From an uncultured Myxococcales bacterium (lineage in GTDB: Bacteria > Myxococcota > Myxococcia > Myxococcales > Myxococcaceae): DNA of 64,000 bases. The notes below the pieces were generated by a model, which searched no databases, was not told where the DNA came from, and worked only from the letters and a program-made list of their open reading frames with translations. The position numbers were made by a program, and so were the translations under genes. Location of the stretch: assembly GCA_937980205.1 (NCBI GenBank), contig CALJKW010000051.1:186001-250000 (forward strand). The letters run 5' to 3'. Shown piece after piece: positions 58,570-64,000 of the stretch; the stretch's first letter is position 1; each line of letters opens with the position of its first letter.

Positions 58570-59678
58570 CCGCGCACCAGCATGAAGCCGAGCGCCGCGA
58601 GGCCGGCGTAGCGGACGGGCTCGACGAGGCGGACCCAGCGGCGGCCCTCGAGGACGCCGGAGATCGCCGCGAGCGTGAGGTACACGGCCGCGACGACGGC
58701 GAAGAGCGTGGCGATGCCGAGCCCGCGGCCCCACATCAGCAGCGAGAAGGTGCCGGCGGCGAGGGCGGTGAACCAGAACAGCGCGTAGGCCTGGGCGGCG
58801 CGGCCGGGCTGCACGTCGTACTTGCGCTGCGCTTCGCGCGTCGCGGGCGGCGCAGCCTTCGCGTCCATCCACTCGGGGTGCCAGGCGGGCGAGCGGAAGA
58901 AGACCTGCACCTTGTCCCAGAGCGTCGGCGCCTTGCGCGCGAGCTTCACCAGGTCGGCCCAGCCGGCGAGCTGCGACCAGACCGGGTTGAACGAGCCGAG
59001 CGGCCGGGTGATGCCGTAGACGGGCTTCTCGGTCTCGGGCTCCCACGTGCCGAACAGGCGGTCCCACACCAACAGGGTCGCTGCGTGGTTCTTGTCGAGG
59101 TAGCGCGCGTTGATCGCGTGGTGCACGCGGTGCGCGGACGGCGAGTTGAAGAGCTTCTCGAACCACGGCAGGCGCGGCACGAGCTCGGTGTGAATCCAGA
59201 ACTGGTAGAGCGTCGAGAGCGAGGTGGCGACGGCGAGCTGCAGCGGGCCGACGCCCACGAACGCGAGCGTCGCGTAGAAGGGGAAGATGGTGGCGGTGGT
59301 GGTGACCGACTGCCGCAGCGCGACGGCGAGGTTGTAGTCCTCGCTCTGGTGGTGAACGACGTGGGCTGCCCAGAGCAGGTTCATCTCGTGCGAGAGGCGG
59401 TGCCACCAGTAGTAGAGGAAGTCGACGCCGATGAACGCGACGACCCACTGCGCCCACGTCGGCAGCGTGACGAGGCGCGCGTGCTCGTACAGCCAGGCGT
59501 ACGCCGCGATCAGCGCCCACGAGTAGAGCAGCACGCCCGTCTGCTGAGCGACCCCGCAGCCGAGGTCGCAGAGGGCGTCGGGCAGCCGGTACACGCGCTG
59601 GCGCAGCTTCCACGCGACGGCGAGCTCGACGCCGATGAGGAGGAAGAAGAAGGGAATCGCGAGAGCGATGAGGTTCAA
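58566..59678 (-). CDS. Fatty acid hydroxylase/sterol desaturase family protein, AGMO-like
   Basis: The protein is 370 residues from a TTG at 59678, which has TACAAT 7 nt upstream. Several hydrophobic helices surround the eight-His di-iron motif: WHRLSHE, HVVHHQSEDYN and HRVHHAINARYLDKNHA. HHQSEDYNLAVALRQS is the hallmark of alkylglycerol monooxygenase-like (TMEM195) members, which hydroxylate ether lipids. Myxobacteria make ether lipids during development, so an ether-lipid substrate is plausible. The C-terminal helices (AQAYALFWFTALAAGTFSLL) are additional. The gene overlaps the hybrid histidine kinase gene by ATGA. Confidence 0.85.
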   Translation of the reverse strand: MNLIALAIPFFFLLIGVELAVAWKLRQRVYRLPDALCDLGCGVAQQTGVLLYSWALIAAYAWLYEHARLVTLPTWAQWVVAFIGVDFLYYWWHRLSHEMNLLWAAHVVHHQSEDYNLAVALRQSVTTTATIFPFYATLAFVGVGPLQLAVATSLSTLYQFWIHTELVPRLPWFEKLFNSPSAHRVHHAINARYLDKNHAATLLVWDRLFGTWEPETEKPVYGITRPLGSFNPVWSQLAGWADLVKLARKAPTLWDKVQVFFRSPAWHPEWMDAKAAPPATREAQRKYDVQPGRAAQAYALFWFTALAAGTFSLLMWGRGLGIATLFAVVAAVYLTLAAISGVLEGRRWVRLVEPVRYAGLAALGFMLVRG

Positions 59679-59685
59679 CGCCGGG

Positions 59686-59691
59686 ATTGTA
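59686..59691 (-). promoter_or_regulatory. TACAAT -10-like box 7 nt before a TTG start
   Basis: On the minus strand TACAAT is followed by CCCGGCG and TTG at 59678. This is the closest match to a consensus -10 in the window. It supports the TTG as the real start and a leaderless transcript. No Shine-Dalgarno sequence is present. Confidence 0.5.
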
Positions 59692-59707
59692 GCCGACGGA
59701 CAACAAC

Positions 59708-59764
59708 CGGGTTCGCGTTCGCGTTCGCGTTCGAAGTGCCTCCCCGAACGCGCACGCGAACCCG
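59708..59764 (-). terminator. 20-bp near-perfect inverted repeat built on GTTCGC hexamers
   Basis: The left arm (59708-59727) starts CGGGTTCGCG and contains three GTTCGC steps; the right arm (59745-59764) is its reverse complement with one mismatch in 20. Loop 17 nt. It begins 11 nt after the TSP3/lamin-tail gene stop, so it would be a strong transcript end or a small mobile palindromic repeat. Confidence 0.55.
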
Positions 59765-59775
59765 CCCCCGGCTTC

Positions 59776-61797
59776 TCAAGGCTCCGGAGCGCTCGAAGCG
59801 TTCTGCGGCTCCCGGCTGTCCCGCAGCACGAAGTCCGCGTTGTTATCCTGAGTATCCCAGTTGTTCCCGAGCAGCCGGTTCGCCCCGCTCTGCATCGACG
59901 CCGCGGTGGCCCCCTCATTCGCCTTCCGCTCGAGCGAGCCCGCATTGTTGTTCGCCCAGTTCGCGACCGGAGTCGCCGTGCCCTCGGGCCCCGCGGCGTT
60001 GCCCCAGCCGACGGTGTCGACGACGAGCGGGTCGACGCCGCCGTCCGGCAGCAGCGCGGCCGAGCCGAGGCCCGGCAGGCCGAGCCGCACGTGGCCTCCG
60101 GTCGCCGCGAACGAGAGCGTGGTCTCGGCGCCGGCCGAGGTCGTCGCCTTCTGATCCGCCGCGATGCCGCCGAGGTAGCCGGACGGCGAGCCCGACGCGA
60201 TGAGGTAGTAGCCGCGCGCGGGAATCGTCCTCCCCGCGGGCACCGTCGCGACCGTGCTCGAGTACGTCGCGCCCGTCGCCGAGCGGTACTGCAGCTTCCA
60301 GCCGGCGATGGACACCGGCGCCGGGCCCCCGTTGTAGAGCTCGACGAGCTCGTCGCCGGCGCCGTTGGGGCCCGCCGCGGCCAGCTCGCTGATGACGACG
60401 TCGCAGACGTCTCCGCGGCCGTCGCCGTCGGTGTCGACCTGCGTCGGGTTCGCGATGCTGAAGCAGTTGTCGCAGGCGTCGCCGCGACCGTCGGCGTCGG
60501 TGTCGGTCTGCGCGGCGTTCGAGAGCGAGACGCAGTTGTCGCAGGCGTCGCCGCGGCCATCGGCATCGGCGTCCTGCTGCATTGGGTTCGCGACCGCGCT
60601 GCAGTTGTCGCAGACGTCTCCGCGCCCGTCGCCGTCGCCGTCGAGCTGGTTCGCGTTCGACGCCATCGCGCAGTTGTCGCAGGCGTCGCCGCGGCCGTCG
60701 CCGTCACCGTCGGCCTGGCTCGCGTTCGCGACGGTGGGGCAGTTGTCCATCGCGTCCGCGCGGCCGTCGTTGTCGTCGTCGGGGTCGCAGGCGTCTCCCA
60801 GGGCGTCGCCGTCGGCGTTGCGCTGATCGAGGTTCGCGACGGCGGGGCAGTTGTCGCAGGCGTCTCCGCGGCCGTCGCCGTCGCCGTCGGCCTGGGTGGC
60901 GTTGGAGGCGGTGGGGCAGTTGTCGCAGGCGTCTCCGCGACCGTCGCCGTCGGCGTCGGCCTGGTTCAGGTTCGCGACCATCGGGCAGTTGTCACACGGG
61001 CCCTTCACCGAGTCGGAGTCGGGGTCGTCGACCGCGGCCTGGCACTCCGAGCCGGTGCCGGCGGCGTTGCACGCGAGCACTCCGCAGCCGGGCCCGGTCA
61101 GCGTGCAGCGCATGCCGAGGTTCGGCACGTCGGGCTGGTTGCACGCGTTGCAGTTGTTGCGGCCGGGGCCGGTGCAGACCGAGCCGGTGCCGGCCGGGTT
61201 GCACGCGAGCATGCCGTTGCAGCCGCCGGTGGTGCACGCCGTGCCGAGGCCCGGCACGTCGGGCGCGCCGCACACGTTGCAGTTGTTCCGCTTCACCGCC
61301 TGGCAGGCGACGGCGACCCCGCCGTCGGGGTTGCAGACGGTCATGCCGGCGCAGCCGTTGGGGCCGACGCAGCCGGCGCCGAGGCCGTTGACGTCGGGAG
61401 CGTTGCACTGGCCGCAGTTGTTCATCGCGCCGCCGGTGCAGATGACGGCCTCTTTTCCGGCGCACTGCCAGGTGCCGCACGGGCCGCACGAGGTGCCGGG
61501 CTGCCCCTCGAGGTCGGAGCAGCCTCCGCACGCGTTCGTCGCGTCTTCGTCGGCCTCGCCGTCGCAGTCGTTGTCCTCTCCGTCGCAGAGCTCGGCCTGA
61601 GGCACGACGGCGCCTTCGCAGTCGTCGTTCATGCCGCTGGCGGGGCACACGAAGCTGCCCGCGTGACAGTTGCCGACGTTGATGGTGCCGGGTGGCCCCG
61701 GGTAGCAGGTGTACGTCTGCGCCGGCACACACTCGCGCGCACCGGAGCACCCCGCGGCGAGCAGCAGCGCGACGACGGCGATGGACCGGAACGGCAC
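59776..61797 (-). CDS. Cys-rich lipoprotein with TSP3 calcium-binding repeats and lamin-tail domain
   Basis: The protein is 673 residues from a GTG. The lipobox is LLAAGC. The N-terminal part carries one MopE-type motif (DNDCDGEADE) and three repeats of NNCxxC...PDV..LG. Residues ~260-465 contain eight TSP3 repeats, most of the form QxDxDxDGRGDACDNC. The C-terminal domain (from VVISELAAAGPNGAGDELVELYN) is a lamin-tail domain (LTD), an immunoglobulin-like fold common at the end of bacterial exoproteins. It ends with LRDSREPQNAS. It should be a Ca2+-dependent rod with a binding head at the outer surface. A hairpin with an embedded TAGGGT box immediately precedes its start. Confidence 0.8.
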   Translation of the reverse strand: MPFRSIAVVALLLAAGCSGARECVPAQTYTCYPGPPGTINVGNCHAGSFVCPASGMNDDCEGAVVPQAELCDGEDNDCDGEADEDATNACGGCSDLEGQPGTSCGPCGTWQCAGKEAVICTGGAMNNCGQCNAPDVNGLGAGCVGPNGCAGMTVCNPDGGVAVACQAVKRNNCNVCGAPDVPGLGTACTTGGCNGMLACNPAGTGSVCTGPGRNNCNACNQPDVPNLGMRCTLTGPGCGVLACNAAGTGSECQAAVDDPDSDSVKGPCDNCPMVANLNQADADGDGRGDACDNCPTASNATQADGDGDGRGDACDNCPAVANLDQRNADGDALGDACDPDDDNDGRADAMDNCPTVANASQADGDGDGRGDACDNCAMASNANQLDGDGDGRGDVCDNCSAVANPMQQDADADGRGDACDNCVSLSNAAQTDTDADGRGDACDNCFSIANPTQVDTDGDGRGDVCDVVISELAAAGPNGAGDELVELYNGGPAPVSIAGWKLQYRSATGATYSSTVATVPAGRTIPARGYYLIASGSPSGYLGGIAADQKATTSAGAETTLSFAATGGHVRLGLPGLGSAALLPDGGVDPLVVDTVGWGNAAGPEGTATPVANWANNNAGSLERKANEGATAASMQSGANRLLGNNWDTQDNNADFVLRDSREPQNASSAPEP

Positions 61798-61798
61798 G

Positions 61799-61829
61799 GC
61801 GCCACCCTACCGTCTTGCGCGGGTGGCGC
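61799..61829 (-). promoter_or_regulatory. 9-bp hairpin abutting a start codon, with TAGGGT inside
   Basis: GCGCCACCC (61799-61807) and GGGTGGCGC (61821-61829) pair perfectly around a 13-nt loop. On the minus strand the box TAGGGT (61804-61809) overlaps the inner end and is 6 nt before the GTG at 61797. As RNA the hairpin would bury the initiation region; as DNA it would be a dyad over the promoter. Confidence 0.4.
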
Positions 61830-61919
61830 GCGACCCTCCTGGAGCGCCGGCGACCCGATCGGTCTCGAGCAGATCCGCCCGGTTCGACGGCGGCAAGGCA
61901 GTTGCTCTGGCTCTCGAGC

Positions 61920-62660
61920 ATGTTCAAACCGAGAGTGCTCATCGCCGAAGCCGACGCTTCGCTGGCGTCTTCGATTGTGCGGCAGTTCACCGCGACGGGG
62001 TGGGAGGCGCAGCACGTGATGACGGCCCCCGAGCTCGTCACGGCGGTCGGCCGCCAGGCGCCCGACGTCGTGCTGCTCGACGCGAACCTCGGCGGCCTCG
62101 ACCTGCTCGAGCGCCTGCACGCCGACCGCGCGAACCGACAGGTGAAGATCGTGATGATGGCCGTCGACTGCGACGCCGCGCTGCAGGCGCGCTTCCTCGC
62201 CGCAGGAGCCTTCACCGTCCTCGCGCTGCCGCTGCGCATCCCCAGCATCGAGGCGCTCAAGAAGATCGTCCTCAGCAACAACAACGCGCCGCGCGTGCTG
62301 ATCAGCGACGACGACAACCTGCTCGTCCGCGTGCTCGAGCGCGCCGCGCGCCGTGAAGGCCTCGAGCCCGTCACCGAGACCGACCCCTCGCAGGTGCTCG
62401 GCCTCGCGAAAGAGGTCCAGCCCGACGTCATCGTGCTGGACATCAACCAGGGGCCCCTCGACGGTCGCGACCTCCTCGCCCGTCTGAAGGAGGACCCCGA
62501 GACACGCGACATCCGCGTCGTGATGCTCACCGGCGTCGAGGACCAGCTCACGCGCCACGACTGCCTCATCCTCGGCGCCGACGACTACGTGGTGAAGCCG
62601 CTCGACCCGCTCTTCTTCGTTCGCATCGCGCGCAAAATCGGAGAGGCGCAGCTGAACTGA
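61920..62660 (+). CDS. Response regulator with two receiver domains, the first degenerate
   Basis: The protein is 246 residues: two receivers and nothing else. The second is canonical: ISDDDN (Asp130-Asp131), IVLDINQG (Asp174), MLTGVED (Thr204), DYVVKPL (Lys226). The first retains Asp12 and Asp54 (LLDANLGG), but the acidic pair is Glu10-Ala11-Asp12 and the conserved Lys is Leu103 (VLALPL), so phosphorylation there would not be transmitted normally. Tandem receivers without output act as phosphate relays or binding hubs. ATG 61920 gives the natural N-terminus MFKPRVLIAEAD. No kinase gene is adjacent. The lipoprotein gene follows after 9 nt. Confidence 0.85.
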   Translation: MFKPRVLIAEADASLASSIVRQFTATGWEAQHVMTAPELVTAVGRQAPDVVLLDANLGGLDLLERLHADRANRQVKIVMMAVDCDAALQARFLAAGAFTVLALPLRIPSIEALKKIVLSNNNAPRVLISDDDNLLVRVLERAARREGLEPVTETDPSQVLGLAKEVQPDVIVLDINQGPLDGRDLLARLKEDPETRDIRVVMLTGVEDQLTRHDCLILGADDYVVKPLDPLFFVRIARKIGEAQLN

Positions 62661-62669
62661 TTCCATTAA

Positions 62670-63260
62670 ATGGCGCGCGTGCGCCCACTGCTGCCCGCCC
62701 TCCTGGTGCTGTCTGCCTGTTCCGCCGTGAAGAGCTACCGGCTCGCCGACGACTGGGAGACGAAAGACAAGAACGCCCTCAAGCGCATCGTCGTCGTCGT
62801 CCAGCCGCTGCCCGACGCGAACGAGAAGGTCGGCGCGATGATGGCGCGCCTGGCCCGGCGCTACGTCCACATGAAGCGCAACTTCCTCGTGAAGGCAGAC
62901 GTCGCGCGCACGCAGCTGCTCGACCGCACCGCCGAGTGCACCGAGGCGGGCGTCGACGGCGTGCTCTGGCTCGAGCCCGCGGTGAAGGCGCTCGGCGACG
63001 GCATCGAGGCGAACGTGAAGGGCAAGCTCTTGCGCTGCTCCGACGGCGTCGAGGTCTGGGCCGCCGAGGCCGGCGGCTCGTACAAGTCGTACGACGAGGG
63101 CCTCAAAGAGGTCGCGGCGAACTACGGCCGCGAGAACGGCGCCGAGGTCGAGCGGTACGTGCCCGCCACGATGCACGTGCTGCGGCCGATGCTCGACACG
63201 CTGCCGCAGCCCGAGCTCACCGAGGCCGACGTCGAAGAGAAGATGGGCCTCGACGAGTAG
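62670..63260 (+). CDS. Putative lipoprotein, function unknown
   Basis: The protein is 196 residues. The lipobox is VLSAC (Cys17), followed by SAVKSYRLADDWE. The mature domain is alpha/beta: RIVVVVQPLPDANEKVG, MMARLARRYVHMKRNFLV and DGVLWLEPAVKALGDG with a central Cys pair. It resembles a small lipoprotein family shared by myxobacteria and leptospires (MXAN_6521/LA_1396 type), but I cannot verify that without a search. The start codon sits in CCATTAAATGG, an AT-rich partial palindrome. It lies 9 nt after the double-receiver gene and is probably co-transcribed. Confidence 0.6.
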   Translation: MARVRPLLPALLVLSACSAVKSYRLADDWETKDKNALKRIVVVVQPLPDANEKVGAMMARLARRYVHMKRNFLVKADVARTQLLDRTAECTEAGVDGVLWLEPAVKALGDGIEANVKGKLLRCSDGVEVWAAEAGGSYKSYDEGLKEVAANYGRENGAEVERYVPATMHVLRPMLDTLPQPELTEADVEEKMGLDE

Positions 63261-63263
63261 TGG

Positions 63264-63282
63264 TGTCCTCTGAAGGGGGACA
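63264..63282 (+). terminator. Hairpin after the lipoprotein gene
   Basis: TGTCCTC (63264-63270) and GGGGACA (63276-63282) form a 7-bp stem with one G-T pair and a 5-nt loop, 4 nt after the stop codon. No T tract follows, so it is a weak call. Confidence 0.35.
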
Positions 63283-63345
63283 TCGTCAAGAGATCGAACA
63301 GCAACCCGGAAATTCGAGCTGCGAGGGCCCGGCGACAAATCGGGT

Positions 63346-64000
63346 ATGGCACTCGAAATCACGCACCGCGTAACCCCGCAGCAGCGCAAGGACGTTCGGG
63401 CGGATCTCTCGCGGTTGGCCGACGCCGGCAGCCTGATGCTCGGAGACACGGGCCGAGCCGTCGAGTCGCTGCAGCGGATGCTGAGGGGGCTCGACCTGTA
63501 CGCGGGTCCAGTGAACGGCACCTTCGACGCCGCCACCGAAGCCGCGGTGAAGAAGCTCGGCGGCGACGGAGTGTTCGATCGCGCGGAGCTCAAAGAGGTC
63601 CGCTCGCGGCAGCTGTTCGTCAAAGACGACTTCCGCACGCCGGCGCGGCCCGGCCAGAAGGGCTCCGACATTCGCGAGCTCGAGGGGCAGCTGCGCAACC
63701 TCGGCTACGACGTCGGGCGGGTCGACGGCGTCTACGACCGGCAGCTCGAGAAGGCCGTGCGCGCGTTCCGCCGCGACGACAAGAACGTGCCCGACCGCTT
63801 CCAGAACGTCATCGGCCACCGCGTGCTCAGCGGAGCGCGCGGCGAGGTCCGTGAGCTCGAGCGCAACCTGCGCGAGCTGGGGCGCGACGTCGGCCGCGTC
63901 GACGGCTTCTACAGCGACAAGACCGAGCGCGCGGTGCGCGCCTTTCAGCGCAAGCACGACCTGAAGCCGACCGGCATCGCGAACGAGCGCACGCGCAACG
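63346..64000 (+). CDS. Peptidoglycan-binding-repeat protein, partial (runs off the window)
   Basis: 218 codons are visible and the frame continues past the right edge. No signal peptide is seen (MALEITHRVTPQQRKDVRAD). Three peptidoglycan_binding_1-type modules follow: AVESLQRMLRGLDLYAGPVNG...ATEAAVKKL, DIRELEGQLRNLGYDVGRVDG...LEKAVRAFRR, and VRELERNLRELGRDVGRVDG...TERAVRAFQRKHDL. The third is closest to consensus. Such repeats bind the cell wall and are usually followed by a catalytic domain (amidase, L,D-transpeptidase or lysozyme-like), which would lie beyond the window. Without a signal peptide it may be a cargo of a specialised secretion or lysis system. Confidence 0.8.
   Translation, partial: MALEITHRVTPQQRKDVRADLSRLADAGSLMLGDTGRAVESLQRMLRGLDLYAGPVNGTFDAATEAAVKKLGGDGVFDRAELKEVRSRQLFVKDDFRTPARPGQKGSDIRELEGQLRNLGYDVGRVDGVYDRQLEKAVRAFRRDDKNVPDRFQNVIGHRVLSGARGEVRELERNLRELGRDVGRVDGFYSDKTERAVRAFQRKHDLKPTGIANERTRN

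Noticed and set aside
60400..61000. Regularly spaced near-identical 70-80 bp units that look like a CRISPR array
   Set aside because: They encode TSP3 calcium-binding repeats in frame; spacers are not unique and there are no cas genes.

Overview
The window is very GC-rich (stop-to-start overlaps everywhere, codons ending in G or C) and reads as a chromosome segment of a myxobacterium (phylum Myxococcota). The indicators are a MYXO-CTERM-like sorting tail at the left edge, two membrane-anchored Hanks-type Ser/Thr kinases (one paired with an ECF sigma factor), many lipoproteins with short lipoboxes, TSP3/MopE-like Asp-rich repeat proteins, PEGA and PilZ proteins, and several two-component proteins. 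I see no rRNA, tRNA, CRISPR array, transposase or phage gene. Genes are densely packed on both strands; the longest non-coding stretch is about 275 bp (32169-32443), so there is no gap above 300 bp.

Layout. 1-5.2 kb: end of a surface protein, an ECF sigma factor diverging from a CRP/FNR-type regulator, and, overlapping the regulator, a giant helical-repeat protein with an embedded S-adenosylhomocysteine-hydrolase-like module. 5.3-10.7 kb: a large alpha-helical protein divergent from a beta-helix lipoprotein around two palindromes, then a bestrophin/carbonic anhydrase pair. 10.7-15.9 kb (minus): kinase-TPR protein, an M48-like lipoprotein that has lost its zinc ligands, a small exported protein and an intact HExxH peptidase. 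16-21.3 kb: lipoprotein, MATE exporter, response regulator, PEGA protein, AAA+ ATPase. 21.4-28.2 kb: ZU5-type lipoprotein, a possible permuted NlpC/P60-like protein, two convergent GT-C type membrane glycosyltransferase-like proteins. 28.4-37.1 kb: surface proteins, including a stalk protein with repeated Lcl_C-like domains and a four-gene translationally coupled operon. 37.2-44.3 kb: LTA-synthase-type sulfatase divergent from a membrane-spanning STAND-like NTPase coupled to a GT2 polymerase. 44.3-47.2 kb: phospholipase D, VTT/DedA and EEP phosphodiesterase operon. 47.2-54.3 kb: lipoprotein gene whose start is split by a REP-like element, GGDEF, PilZ and EcsC genes, kinase/ECF sigma pair. 54.3-59.7 kb: LivH, DUF4142, LivJ, hybrid histidine kinase, AGMO-like hydroxylase. 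59.8-64 kb: TSP3/lamin-tail lipoprotein, double-receiver regulator, lipoprotein, and the start of a peptidoglycan-binding-repeat protein.

Functionally the window is dominated by envelope proteins and the signalling that would control them. Two architectural themes recur: overlapping stop/start codons (ATGA, GTGA, TTGA) at a dozen junctions, and a TAnnnT hexamer (mostly TAG-type) lying only 6-13 nt before start codons that lack a Shine-Dalgarno sequence, suggesting leaderless or near-leaderless transcripts. All functional calls rest on reading motifs by eye; no database search was run.
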